A DNA stretch of 64,000 nt from Bdellovibrio sp. CG22_combo_CG10-13_8_21_14_all_39_27 (GTDB lineage Bacteria; Bdellovibrionota; Bacteriovoracia; Bacteriovoracales; Bacteriovoracaceae), in NCBI GenBank assembly GCA_002786715.1, contig PCTW01000082.1:30639-94638 (forward strand), in the 5' to 3' direction. Below are positions 41,950 to 51,054 of this stretch, one piece after another. A program made the position numbers and the translations under genes. Position 1 is the stretch's first letter; each line of letters opens with the position of its first letter. The notes beneath the pieces were generated by a model that worked only from the letters and a program-made list of their open reading frames with translations, ran no database searches and was not told the DNA's origin.

Positions 41950-42156
41950 ATGGCGAAATGTAAGTATTGCGGTGATGAAATTTTCTGGACAAAAGAAGGG
42001 CGTAAAAACGTTCCCTGTAATATGGACGGCGGTCAGCATAAGTGCGATGAAATGCAGAAAGGTATTGATTCACTAAAGAAGTTTGATCGCAACAATCTAT
42101 CCCAAGATGAAATTGCAAAATACGAACAGGCGATTAATGAGAAGGCGAAAAAGTGA
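41950..42156 (+). CDS. Small zinc-ribbon-like protein
   Basis: 68 residues. An N-terminal C-x-x-C knuckle (KCKYCGDEIFW) is followed by KNVPCN and QHKCDEM, giving Cys and His residues that could coordinate zinc. A helical tail follows. The ATG directly abuts the preceding stop. Function unknown. Confidence 0.65.
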   Translation: MAKCKYCGDEIFWTKEGRKNVPCNMDGGQHKCDEMQKGIDSLKKFDRNNLSQDEIAKYEQAINEKAKK

Positions 42157-42911
42157 AGTGGTTGCTTCTTTTTCTTTTCTCAAGTTCTTCAGCTTTTGCT
42201 CAACTTGATTACAGTGCAGAAACTCTTTTCCGCCACCATCCCCTTGCCGTCTTTCTCAAAGGGCAAGTTGGTTATGGTGTAAAAATTTGGGACAAATCTG
42301 GCCCTCAAAAAGAATTCCTTTATGGTTATACTCGCGCCGCTCTTATGGCCCAAACTTCAGGCACTCTCCAAAGCTACAATCTTGAATTTCACTTAGCTCC
42401 GATAAGTATTTTTGATCTCTATGTGGGAACTGGTTCGGTGATTAGAATGAGCAATTCTTTGCCCACTTTCGACTGTGATCAAGTCGTGTGTAAGGATAGT
42501 AATCTTTCTCGTCAGTACATTGGCGTTAGAAATGCCATGGCCTTTGGCCCCTACTATTTAATGAACGATTGGAGAATGACTTATCAAGATCCTTCAAAAA
42601 ATGATCGCGTCTTTGCGGATGAACTCTCATCACTTCTTGGAAGTGCTGGCAGAGATATCTTGACCCAAGATACGGCCCTAATTGGATATAAGTTTGACCC
42701 CGAATATTCTGTGGGCGTACTCAATCAATACAATGTGATGAAAAACTTCGCCAATTCAACCAATATGGCGGTTCTTTTTGCTCGCAGAGAATGGAAAGAG
42801 TGGTCTGCTCTCCTAGGACCTGGAATGCATCACGATCGCAATAACCATACTCATCCGACCTTTCTTTTCAATCTTAAATGGACCGGAAATAAAGGTGTTA
42901 CGCTCTTTTAA
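42153..42911 (+). CDS. Exported protein, probable outer-membrane barrel
   Basis: 252 residues. GTG start in a 4-bp overlap (GTGA) with the zinc-ribbon gene; AAGG lies about 8 nt upstream. Signal peptide MKWLLLFLFSSSSAFA. Alternating aromatic and glycine-rich strands (KGQVGYGVKIW, LEFHLAPISIFDLYVGTG, PTFLFNLKWTG) and an aromatic C-terminal residue (GVTLF) suggest a beta-barrel. No family recognised. Confidence 0.65.
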   Translation: MKWLLLFLFSSSSAFAQLDYSAETLFRHHPLAVFLKGQVGYGVKIWDKSGPQKEFLYGYTRAALMAQTSGTLQSYNLEFHLAPISIFDLYVGTGSVIRMSNSLPTFDCDQVVCKDSNLSRQYIGVRNAMAFGPYYLMNDWRMTYQDPSKNDRVFADELSSLLGSAGRDILTQDTALIGYKFDPEYSVGVLNQYNVMKNFANSTNMAVLFARREWKEWSALLGPGMHHDRNNHTHPTFLFNLKWTGNKGVTLF

Positions 42912-42971
42912 ATCGAGTAATTATTTCAAACTCTGATGGCCATAATGAAGCCTTCAACGTAAATATCTGCC

Positions 42972-43718
42972 ATGAAATTCCGTCAAGTCATTGCTTTATT
43001 TATGCTCTTTTCTTTTGCATCTGCTTGCGGAAAATCAGAATCCATTACGCCATTTGCCCAAGCCAAAAAAACAGCTCAACAGCAAGGACAAGATTCTGAA
43101 TACATTGTCTTCTCGGCAAAATATCGATTTGATGATGTCGATGTTCAACGACCAAATACTGTACCTTTGCCTATCTTGGGCCCTGTCTTAAATGAAGTTG
43201 GGAATATTTTTGCAGGATTTTTTCTCGTTCTTTCTCAGAACTGGGAAGTTGACCAGGAGGCACCTGAAATTGAACTTCCTTTTATGGATCTTGATGTTGT
43301 TCACTCAATTGAGATTAAACGTGTGCGATTGACAATTATTCCAGGAAGTATAAAAGAATCGAACAATCCCTTAGTGAAACTCTATCAGTGGCTCACTTTT
43401 AAAAAGGCCAAGCTCGACTTTATCAAGAGCATCGACATTCTCATTTCCAATGACGATCTTTTGAATTCAAATGACGTCAAATTGCGTTTAGGAAAATTTG
43501 ATTCCACGAAACAAAGCCTTGATTGCGAAAAGAAATGCATGGAGCTTCAAATGCATCGAGATTCCGACCAAAATAAATTCCTCAACCTTGTTCCTTTAAT
43601 GAAGGGTCAAAGAAAGCTCTATCTCTTTCCAAAAGTTGAAGTAAAAGCAATACCTAAGCGTACTTTCAAAGTTGCAGTTGAAATGGACTTTGAAATAAAA
43701 CTCCACCTACCGTTCTAG
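42972..43718 (+). CDS. Lipoprotein, unknown
   Basis: 248 residues; lipobox ASAC at about residue 19. Beta-rich mature domain with the strand EIELPFMDLDVVHSIEIKRV. One C-x-x-x-C pair (LDCEKKCMELQ). No family recognised. It lies upstream of another lipoprotein and an OmpA-family protein. Confidence 0.7.
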   Translation: MKFRQVIALFMLFSFASACGKSESITPFAQAKKTAQQQGQDSEYIVFSAKYRFDDVDVQRPNTVPLPILGPVLNEVGNIFAGFFLVLSQNWEVDQEAPEIELPFMDLDVVHSIEIKRVRLTIIPGSIKESNNPLVKLYQWLTFKKAKLDFIKSIDILISNDDLLNSNDVKLRLGKFDSTKQSLDCEKKCMELQMHRDSDQNKFLNLVPLMKGQRKLYLFPKVEVKAIPKRTFKVAVEMDFEIKLHLPF

Positions 43719-43801
43719 TCAGATAAGATCAAATTTGCCTGTGTCTGCAGCGTTTACAACAGAGCGTTACAATAAATTTATATCACATTCTAGGAAGGAA
43801 T

Positions 43802-44605
43802 ATGAAGAGAATCATTGTTTTGCTTTCGCTCACCGCTTTATTTGTGTCCTGTGGAAATCCTCATATTTCAGAAGAACCTCCTATTGGCAATTCGACTTCA
43901 GGAAACACTCCGGTAGAACCTGTCCCTCAAGACCCCAATTGGCCGCCGACAGACCCGAGTCAACCTCCTCAACATGTCTTGATCGAAGTTCCGGCCCATG
44001 CAGTCTCCAGCGATGAGGCCAAACAGATGAATCTTATCTACAAAAAAATTGTCAAGACGATAGAGCTTGGTGGCACTGTCAAAAGTAAATCCTGTCCAGA
44101 TGGGCACGATCATCACTGTGTGAAAGATCGCCAAGTGGTTTTTCAATTTGACCTAACCAAAGTTGATCTTCCCAACAATCAGTACAAAATTCAAGATGCT
44201 GAATTGGTGGCCGATTATTATTCAATTGGCAAAAACTACAGAACAGAATTGCTATGCCTCTTAAATTCCAATGTTTGTTCTGGAAAAGGAATTCTGAAAA
44301 TACCTCGAATAGGTTTAAGTTTCTTAGTCAAAATGCTTTGGTGGAATAGTGCCTTTTGGGTCAATGACTACAATCAAATGGTACCAACGACTCTCTTCCA
44401 AGATACACTCGACTCAGGCTGGGATAATAATGAAAATATCTTTGTTCGTGAAAATCAAGCCTTCTCTCTCAAGGATCTCTTTGCCTGGCCAGTTGAGAAT
44501 TTGGACCATCTTCTAGATCGTCATAAAAAATGGAATTTTTCAATTAGTGATGACACATTTGTTGATCGTCCTATACTCAAATTAAGATTTCAAAAGGTAA
44601 GATAA
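43802..44605 (+). CDS. Lipoprotein, unknown, with Pro-rich linker
   Basis: 267 residues; lipobox FVSC (C17). A Pro/Ser/Thr-rich linker (residues about 23-60) leads to a mature domain with the cysteine and histidine cluster KSCPDGHDHHCVKD. AGGAAGG precedes the ATG. One base separates it from the OmpA-family gene, so they are co-transcribed and may sit together in the outer membrane. Confidence 0.7.
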   Translation: MKRIIVLLSLTALFVSCGNPHISEEPPIGNSTSGNTPVEPVPQDPNWPPTDPSQPPQHVLIEVPAHAVSSDEAKQMNLIYKKIVKTIELGGTVKSKSCPDGHDHHCVKDRQVVFQFDLTKVDLPNNQYKIQDAELVADYYSIGKNYRTELLCLLNSNVCSGKGILKIPRIGLSFLVKMLWWNSAFWVNDYNQMVPTTLFQDTLDSGWDNNENIFVRENQAFSLKDLFAWPVENLDHLLDRHKKWNFSISDDTFVDRPILKLRFQKVR

Positions 44606-44606
44606 G

Positions 44607-45848
44607 ATGAAAAAAGTCGTATTCTCTCTCCTCATTTTCTCAAGTCAAGCTTTTGCGGTGAATGTAAATCTCATGCAGCATTCCCACTCTCCTATCTACA
44701 TGCAAACAGAAGATACTCTGACTAATCGCTCGCTTCCCAATGAAACGCTCATCTTCTCAGCCTATTATAATTATGTCCAAGACCCTTTAGTCATTACCAC
44801 TCCTGATCGTTCAGAGCGGATTGGAACTGTTGTCCAAGGAATAAATGCGCTTCATTTTGGCGTTGGCTATCAAGCTTCAAACAGATTTCTTTTGGGATTG
44901 AGTAGTTTTGCAGCGAATGTTTATACTCCAAATCATGATGCACAATATGCCATGGGTGATACCAAAATCATCGGCAAGTATCGTCTGACGGGAGACAGAG
45001 TAAAGGATTCTTTTGCTCTTATACCAGAAATAGAAATGGCCACTGGAAATAAAGATCTTTTCGTCAGTAATGGCGGTGTGGGTACAGGACTAAAACTAGC
45101 TTACGAACGTGACCTTGGTTTTATGAGACTCACGCTCAACACTGGCTATATGTATAACTCTCAAGCTAAATATAAAGACCTTGATTACCGCAATCGCATT
45201 AACCTAGCTGCTGGAGCTCATGTTCCCCTTAATGATCAGTGGGGAGTTATCGCAGAAGGAACTACATCTCGCACATTCAAACGTTATCAGAATCCTGGTG
45301 AATTTTATTTGGGAGCTCGTTATGAGTTTTCTCCAAATTTGGCGTTAAATGCAGGTTCTTCAATTGGAAATATTGGTGGAACTGGATCAAGTGAACTTAG
45401 AGTTCTGGCCGGTCTCAAATATGTTCCGCACATGAATCAGAGTTATCATTTCAAAACATTGATGTCGATGCTGACTGAACGTGAAAAAAGATTGATCAAA
45501 AGAATTGCTGAAATTCGAGAAGAAATTAAATTTGATCACGACTCCCACGAGCTCAATGAAACATCTCAAAAAGCTCTCGATCATATCGCTCAGTTGTTGC
45601 GAGATGAAAGTCACGATTTTCAACGAATCATCATAGAAGGTCATGCCAATCGAGTTGGTGATGAAGAGTACAATTTGACCTTATCCAAAGCACGTGCCCG
45701 AGTGGTCAGAGATTATCTCATCACGAAGGGAATTGAACAAAACATGCTCGATGTCAAAGGCTATGGCGAAAGTCGCCCGAAACCAATAGAAGAATGGGCC
45801 CAGGCGAAAGTTGAAAATCGACGAGTCGAATTTCATGTTGAAAAGTAA
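44607..45848 (+). CDS. OmpA-family outer-membrane protein
   Basis: 413 residues. Signal peptide (about 1-17). Residues about 40-285 form a beta-barrel with alternating strands (FGVGYQASNRFLLGLSSFA). A coiled linker follows, then the C-terminal OmpA peptidoglycan-binding domain (about 305-413): IIIEGHANRVGDEEYNLTLS, then KARARVVRDYL and VKGYGESRP, ending ENRRVEFHVEK. The barrel is larger than the eight-stranded E. coli OmpA barrel. Overlaps the downstream methyltransferase gene by 14 bp. Confidence 0.9.
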   Translation: MKKVVFSLLIFSSQAFAVNVNLMQHSHSPIYMQTEDTLTNRSLPNETLIFSAYYNYVQDPLVITTPDRSERIGTVVQGINALHFGVGYQASNRFLLGLSSFAANVYTPNHDAQYAMGDTKIIGKYRLTGDRVKDSFALIPEIEMATGNKDLFVSNGGVGTGLKLAYERDLGFMRLTLNTGYMYNSQAKYKDLDYRNRINLAAGAHVPLNDQWGVIAEGTTSRTFKRYQNPGEFYLGARYEFSPNLALNAGSSIGNIGGTGSSELRVLAGLKYVPHMNQSYHFKTLMSMLTEREKRLIKRIAEIREEIKFDHDSHELNETSQKALDHIAQLLRDESHDFQRIIIEGHANRVGDEEYNLTLSKARARVVRDYLITKGIEQNMLDVKGYGESRPKPIEEWAQAKVENRRVEFHVEK

Positions 45849-47034
45849 TATTGCGAGCGCCATAAAACTAAAAGACGGCTTCGTTGGACTTTTCTTTTTT
45901 TTTATTTCACTTTATTTAATTAAGCACTTTAATTTTAGACGTCCTCTCAATGCCTCAATTTTTTCATTGGCCGTGACAGCTTTGCCAATGATTATAATGA
46001 GCTTCGTGAGCTCAAAAGTTCACATGCTGCCAGACTATTGCTTTCAATTTTCAAATCCACATAGAATCGATTTTAAAAGAGTCTTAAAAAAGTCACTTGC
46101 CCTTTATTTAATTTGGACAATCTTTATCACTCTTTATCTTTTAATCCCTGAATATCAAAAAGAAATGTATCTTCCATTCGGAAGACTTCTTTACCGAATC
46201 ATTCCTCTTATGATGATTGCAGCAGCACCCTATTTTGCCATTTGTGAGCGCTATCGTAAAAATGATGAAGAAACCGACGCCTATTTGCATTTAGCGCAGG
46301 TTATAACTCTCAATGAAAAACCGCAGTGGCAACTGCTTTCTCAATTGATATTAGGCTGGACTGTAAAAGCCTTTTTCTTTCCCTTAATGTTCACTTCGTT
46401 AGTTGCAAAAATGGATACCTTCATACTTAATGGAATTTCGTTTTCGCTTAAACCAAGATTTTTATATGAATTTTGTTATCAACTTTTTTTTGCTATCGAT
46501 GTCGTTTTTGTGACCATCGGCTATGCCATGACATTCAAAATCTTTCACTCTCATATTCGATCGACTGAAAGAACTCTCATTGGTTGGGTAATTGCACTCA
46601 TTTGTTATATTCCGTTCTGGCCTATCTTAGATCGCTTTTATTTTCATTATTATATGGAAGGTCCCCCCTGGTGGTTTTGGCTGAAGAACTCCTTTCTCGA
46701 AATACCTTGGGTTCTGATGATCATTGTTTGTTTGGGAACTTATACTTTTGCTACTATTTCATTTGGAATTCGTTTTTCCAATTTGACCAACCGGGGAATC
46801 ATCACCCATGGTCCCTATCGTTGGATGAAACATCCCGCCTACGTCAGTAAATGCTTGGCCTGGTTGCTCATCAGCGTCCCCTTTATTACCCATCCTCAAG
46901 CTGCGCACCCTTTCATTCGAACTTCGGCCCTCATTGTTTTATGGGGCATTTATTTTGTGCGAGCAAAAACAGAAGAGCGCCACCTTAAAAGTGATCCGCA
47001 TTACCAATTCTATTGTGAGGGTTTTAAGAAATAA
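45835..47034 (+). CDS. ICMT/PEMT-like membrane methyltransferase
   Basis: 399 residues from ATG 45835 (the frame opens at a TTG 24 bp earlier). About eight hydrophobic helices. The C-terminal ICMT/PEMT motif is clear: THGPYRWMKHPAYVSK, then a helix and RAKTEERHL followed by DPHYQFYCE. These bind SAM in isoprenylcysteine and phospholipid methyltransferases. The long N-terminal multi-helix extension is unusual. The substrate is not determinable. Its last 11 bp overlap the flagellin gene end. Confidence 0.75.
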   Translation: MLKSNIASAIKLKDGFVGLFFFFISLYLIKHFNFRRPLNASIFSLAVTALPMIIMSFVSSKVHMLPDYCFQFSNPHRIDFKRVLKKSLALYLIWTIFITLYLLIPEYQKEMYLPFGRLLYRIIPLMMIAAAPYFAICERYRKNDEETDAYLHLAQVITLNEKPQWQLLSQLILGWTVKAFFFPLMFTSLVAKMDTFILNGISFSLKPRFLYEFCYQLFFAIDVVFVTIGYAMTFKIFHSHIRSTERTLIGWVIALICYIPFWPILDRFYFHYYMEGPPWWFWLKNSFLEIPWVLMIIVCLGTYTFATISFGIRFSNLTNRGIITHGPYRWMKHPAYVSKCLAWLLISVPFITHPQAAHPFIRTSALIVLWGIYFVRAKTEERHLKSDPHYQFYCEGFKK

Positions 47035-47857
47035 GCTTGAGTGCAGATTTAGGAAAATTCATGGCCATAGCAAGACTGCTTTCACCAGCTGATTTAACAA
47101 TTGTATCTCTCGCTAATTTGGCCGAACTCTCTGCCACATCAAGATCGACAATGACTGATCTCATTTGTTCATGATTAATCACGGAAGAATCGAGATTACT
47201 AACAGCATATTGAAGGCGCGATTGCAAAGCACCGAGCGAAGCCCTCTGACCTGAAATATTATCAATGGCCTCATCGATTGATTCAATTGAATCAAGCGCA
47301 TCTACTTTGTCTGAAATTCCCGTACCAATAACTCCAATAGTCGCAGTGTCTGCGTATGTACCATCAGTATCGAATGTAATAGCGTTCTCTTCGCCTTTAA
47401 AAGAACCGATTTGAAAGCGTAGTTCGCCTTTGCCGTCACCATTAATAACATTGGTTCCATTAAATGATGTTGATTCAGCAATGCGATCAATTTCTGTTAA
47501 GAGGGCCTGATATTCTTTGTCTAAGAATCCTCGTTCAGTTTCACCAACCGTGTCTGAACCCGATTCAATTGTGAGTTCACGCATTCTGGTTAAAATATTT
47601 GAGATTTCATTAAGGCCGCCTTCAGCGGTTTGAACAAAGGAAATACCATCATTGCCATTTCTTATAGCTTGTCTTTGAGAACGAACAAAGGCTTCGATTT
47701 TTGTTCCCATAGAAATGCCAGCAGCATCATCGGCCGCTTTTTCAACGCGCTTGCCAGATGAGAGCCTTCCCAATTCTTGTGATTGAGATTCAGAGGCCTT
47801 TCGAAGATTGGCCATAATAGTCTGAACTGAGCTTTGATTTCCAATACGCATACTCAT
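47024..47857 (-). CDS. fliC: Flagellin
   Basis: Filament subunit. Conserved N-terminal D0/D1: MRIGNQSSVQTIMANLRKAS, then LSSGKRVEKAADDAAG; C-terminal D1/D0: GALQSRLQYAVSNL and DVAESSAKLARDTIVK, ending ALKLIS. About 277 residues; the central variable domain is short. ATGs exist at 47866, 47857 and 47851. I chose 47857 (MSMRIGNQ, near the family N terminus) because a sigma-28-like promoter element overlaps the ATG at 47866. No SD is visible. The gene lies downstream of a receiver-domain gene and away from other flagellar genes. Confidence 0.93.
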   Translation of the reverse strand: MSMRIGNQSSVQTIMANLRKASESQSQELGRLSSGKRVEKAADDAAGISMGTKIEAFVRSQRQAIRNGNDGISFVQTAEGGLNEISNILTRMRELTIESGSDTVGETERGFLDKEYQALLTEIDRIAESTSFNGTNVINGDGKGELRFQIGSFKGEENAITFDTDGTYADTATIGVIGTGISDKVDALDSIESIDEAIDNISGQRASLGALQSRLQYAVSNLDSSVINHEQMRSVIVDLDVAESSAKLARDTIVKSAGESSLAMAMNFPKSALKLIS

Positions 47858-47864
47858 GCTGAGC

Positions 47865-47892
47865 ATATCGGTCAGGTATTATAAAAACTTAA
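47865..47892 (-). promoter_or_regulatory. Sigma-28-like flagellin promoter candidate
   Basis: On the minus strand, TTAAGTTT is followed after 12 bp by ACCGATAT, close to the flagellar consensus TAAAGTTT and GCCGATAA (7/8 and 6/8). The spacing is one longer than the E. coli norm. It fills the gap between the receiver gene stop and the flagellin start, and predicts a transcript that begins at about the ATG at 47857. Confidence 0.45.
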
Positions 47893-47908
47893 ATATTTTG
47901 GGAATTTT

Positions 47909-48301
47909 TTAGGCAGCCGCCAATCCTTTGCCTTTATTTCCAAAGCGTTCTCGGGCCTTATCACAAGCTCGAACCAGATGGGTTTCCAACTTTTTCTTGT
48001 CTAAGAAGCAATGGGAATAATGGCCAATATTAACGTCAAATGAACCAGACTCGTCTTCTTTAGCAACTACGACCACTGGCATTTTAAGATATGCTTTTTT
48101 AGAGAGCTCTAGACCGTTACTCATAGGTAGAAAGAGATCTGTCACCAGCAAGTCACAATGACCGAGTTCGAGATGCTTCAAGGCTTCCTCGCCATTGCTA
48201 GCGGTCTGGACCATCAAGCCGTGGTTTTTCAAGATTGAGTGCATAAGGTTGAGGTAATGAGGATCGTCATCCACTAGTAAAATATCAAATCGCTGATTCA
48301 T
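47909..48301 (-). CDS. Single-domain response regulator (CheY-like receiver)
   Basis: 130 residues, a receiver domain with no output domain. Acidic pocket in LLVDDDPHYL, phosphoacceptor Asp in LLVTDLFLPMSNG, and the conserved Lys in the FLDKKK segment. The usual Thr/Ser is replaced (VVVVAKEDESG), which may alter phosphorylation behaviour. GGAG lies before the ATG. It is directly upstream of flagellin, which hints at a motility or chemotaxis role. Confidence 0.88.
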   Translation of the reverse strand: MNQRFDILLVDDDPHYLNLMHSILKNHGLMVQTASNGEEALKHLELGHCDLLVTDLFLPMSNGLELSKKAYLKMPVVVVAKEDESGSFDVNIGHYSHCFLDKKKLETHLVRACDKARERFGNKGKGLAAA

Positions 48302-48486
48302 GATCCAATCTCCTAATTTTCTGCCAACGTGCTACGAGGCGTGATTGGTGGTACTCGAAGATTATCTCAGGGGATTACAATAGAATTCAGTGAATTCGAA
48401 AAAAAACGACATTTCAGAGACTTGTATAACCAAATGTAAAGATTGAGCTGCCTACGACTAGAGCTTAAAACTCAATTTATGGGCAA

Positions 48487-48696
48487 TTACTGATCGCGCT
48501 CAGAAACAACACGGAATTCAGCTTCGTAAACGCCAGCATTATTCTTAGTCGAAGTTTGAGCTGTATGGGCCCCAGCGCCACCGGTCTGGGCAGCCTTCTT
48601 AAAGCCCTCAATTGTCTTATAACTGCGCCAAACGGCCTTAAAAAAGGTGTAAGCAAGATAGATAAAGAGTGCTCTAATGAGCAATTGGAAAATCAT
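48487..48696 (-). CDS. Small single-pass membrane protein, unknown
   Basis: 69 residues from ATG 48696, chosen for GGAGAG just upstream (the frame opens at 48762 without an SD). One N-terminal helix (IFQLLIRALFIYLAYTFF), then a Lys-rich segment and an Ala/Gly/Thr-rich linker ending EAEFRVVSERDQ. No family recognised. The flanking 48302-48486 holds nothing recognisable. Confidence 0.6.
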   Translation of the reverse strand: MIFQLLIRALFIYLAYTFFKAVWRSYKTIEGFKKAAQTGGAGAHTAQTSTKNNAGVYEAEFRVVSERDQ

Positions 48697-48818
48697 GGTC
48701 TCTCCATTGATTAACGATGGCGTCATGCTACCGCAAGAAAAAGGCGTGGTCCAGTTCGACATAACCCAATAATTTTGTTAGGGTATTCCCCTAATTGAGC
48801 CAACAAAGGACCATTTTA

Positions 48819-50399
48819 ATGTCACAAGAAGAAGCTATCCACTGGGCCGATATGACTGCAGAGCGAATCATCAAGCAATGTGGTGATAAAGAGCTCTATA
48901 CTCTGGCAAGTGGAATTACTCCTTCAGGAGTTGTTCACTTCGGAAACTTTCGCGAAGTGATGACTGTTGATATTGTGGCCCGCGGCCTTCGCAAAAAAGG
49001 TAAAAAAGTTCGCTTCATCTTTTCATGGGATGATTACGATACTTTTAGAAAAGTACCGCTCAATTTACCAAAGCAAGAAGAACTTAAAAAATATATGTTT
49101 CAGCCCATCGTTGATACGCCAGATCCTTATGGTGAGCATGGATCGTACGCTGAACACCATGAGCATAATTTTGAACAGCAATTGGCCAAAATGGGAATTG
49201 AGGTTGAACCTCTTTATCAGGCGAAAAAATATCGCGCAGGAACTTATAAAACTTCGATTAAGCGTGCTCTCGATCGTCGTGATGAGATCGCTGCTATTTT
49301 AAACAAGTATCGTTCCGAGCCACTCTCTGCAGATTGGCTTCCGACCTCCGTTTATTGTGAGAAATGTAATCGCGATTCTGAAATCAAAGACGAAAAGTGG
49401 GATGGTCAATTCCTCTCCTACTCTTGTGGCTGCGGCCATTCTGGAAAAGAAGATATCAATACAACTTCAAGAATCAAGCTTGGTTGGCGCGTTGACTGGC
49501 CAATGAGATGGGCCTTTGAAAAAGTAGATTTTGAGCCAGGCGGGAAAGACCATTCTTCGCAAGGTGGATCTTATACGACGGCAAAAGAAATCGTTGAAAT
49601 TTTCGATTGGAAAACTCCTGTTTATCTTCAGTACGACTTCGTGTCTTTCAAAGGCATGGGGGGAAAGATGAGCTCTTCAAAGGGAAATCTCGTCACTGTT
49701 AATGATGTACTAAATGTTTATGAACCGGAAATGGTTCGTTGGATTTTCGCTTCTTATAAATCAAACACTGACTTTGCCGTCAGCTTTGATCTTGATGTGA
49801 TTAAAGTTTACGAAGATTTTGATCGCATGGAGAGACAAGCCTTTGGTGTAGAAGAAGCTCCAGAGAAAAAAGCGGCCATGGCGAAAAGAGTTTACGACCT
49901 CGCTGCGATTGGTGCCGTTCCAACCACAATGCCCTTTCAACCTTCATTTCGTCACTTGACCAATATTTTGCAAATTCACGACGGTGATATCGTTAAGGCC
50001 CGTTCTTTTTATGAATCAGAAATAAAGAATGAACGCGACGAGCGTCGCTTCCGCGAACGTTCACAGTGTGCTCTCTTTTGGTTAAAAGAGTATGCTCCAG
50101 AAGATTTTAAATTTGCGCTTAATAGGACAGCTCCTCAAATCGAGCTTAATGATAAGAATCGTGCATTCCTCCAGCAATTGGTAGGACTTCTAGAAAGCGC
50201 CGAAGCCAAGTCTCTTGATGATACGGGCCTTCACGAAAAGATGTACGAGTTTATGAATGCCGCTGAAATTAAACCTGGTGAACTCTTCCCTGTTGTTTAT
50301 GAAATTCTTATTTCTAAGCAACGAGGTCCAAAACTAGCTGGTTTTATCTTAACCATTGGGCTTGAGAAGACGGCTACATTATTAAAGAGCATACTTTAA
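48819..50399 (+). CDS. lysK: Lysyl-tRNA synthetase, class I
   Basis: 526 residues from ATG 48819 (AAAGGA upstream; the frame opens at an earlier TTG). Charges tRNA-Lys with lysine. It is the class I form: Rossmann signature HFGN at H40 in GVVHFGNFRE, KMSSS at K283, and a zinc-type insertion (YCEKCNRD, then CGCGHSG). Most bacteria use the unrelated class II LysS; class I is known from archaea, spirochaetes, alphaproteobacteria and scattered others. The stop overlaps the next gene by one base. Confidence 0.95.
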   Translation: MSQEEAIHWADMTAERIIKQCGDKELYTLASGITPSGVVHFGNFREVMTVDIVARGLRKKGKKVRFIFSWDDYDTFRKVPLNLPKQEELKKYMFQPIVDTPDPYGEHGSYAEHHEHNFEQQLAKMGIEVEPLYQAKKYRAGTYKTSIKRALDRRDEIAAILNKYRSEPLSADWLPTSVYCEKCNRDSEIKDEKWDGQFLSYSCGCGHSGKEDINTTSRIKLGWRVDWPMRWAFEKVDFEPGGKDHSSQGGSYTTAKEIVEIFDWKTPVYLQYDFVSFKGMGGKMSSSKGNLVTVNDVLNVYEPEMVRWIFASYKSNTDFAVSFDLDVIKVYEDFDRMERQAFGVEEAPEKKAAMAKRVYDLAAIGAVPTTMPFQPSFRHLTNILQIHDGDIVKARSFYESEIKNERDERRFRERSQCALFWLKEYAPEDFKFALNRTAPQIELNDKNRAFLQQLVGLLESAEAKSLDDTGLHEKMYEFMNAAEIKPGELFPVVYEILISKQRGPKLAGFILTIGLEKTATLLKSIL

Positions 50400-51010
50400 T
50401 GCCTGAAAAAAAACTCGCTAAACAATTGGCCCATGATGTGCTTAATGCATTGACAGTCTTGCAAGCTAAGCAAGAAGCCATATTAAAAAAAGAAGATCTA
50501 AGCGCAATCTATGAAATCGCACTAAGCTCAATTGTGAAAATCAAAAATTTGATAGCCTACTGCAAATCACAATTAGATGGTCCAAATAAAAGCTCGTTCA
50601 ATATTGGTGATCTTTTACAAAAGACTCTAAAAGACATTCAAAGTGAATATTCTGATTTTAACATTAAAATTCAAAATCATTATGACTTGATTTTGGAAAT
50701 AGATTATTCGGAATTTCTTAATGCAGTTGAAAATATTATCAAGAACGCCTATGAATCTAGCGCCAATGAAATCACGATATCAGTCGAAAAGAACGGCATC
50801 TTCTTTACCGATAATGGCACAGGAATGACGAAAGAAAATCTGCAACATATTAAAAATTTCCAATCAACAAAGAGAGAAGGTCATGGGATTGGCCTATTAA
50901 GCATTGCTCATTTTTGTCGCAACAACGGATTGACCATGAAATTTAAAAACAATAAAGCGACAGATATCTATCCTAAGGGCTTTTGTGTTTATTTTTCTTT
51001 AGAAGAATAA
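50399..51010 (+). CDS. Soluble histidine kinase half: DHp-like plus ATPase domain, no sensor
   Basis: 203 residues, no membrane segment and no PAS. A short DHp-like helix pair has H12 in KQLAHDVLNALTVL, then an ATPase domain with NAVENIIKNAYESS (N box), DNGTGM (G1) and GHGIGLLSI (G2). It starts inside the lysK stop (taATG). Only the catalytic core is present, so it must take input from another protein. The convergent neighbour (51055-51876) has the reverse composition: a membrane sensor and H-box with no ATPase domain. Confidence 0.85.
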   Translation: MPEKKLAKQLAHDVLNALTVLQAKQEAILKKEDLSAIYEIALSSIVKIKNLIAYCKSQLDGPNKSSFNIGDLLQKTLKDIQSEYSDFNIKIQNHYDLILEIDYSEFLNAVENIIKNAYESSANEITISVEKNGIFFTDNGTGMTKENLQHIKNFQSTKREGHGIGLLSIAHFCRNNGLTMKFKNNKATDIYPKGFCVYFSLEE

Positions 51011-51054
51011 TTCTTTATCCAAACTCACCTTTGTGAATTAAGTCTTGCGTGTAC

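Noticed and set aside
43735..44016. Frame overlapping the Pro-rich lipoprotein start
   Set aside because: Overlaps the better-supported lipoprotein gene in another frame and has unlikely composition (many Ser/Arg/Cys).
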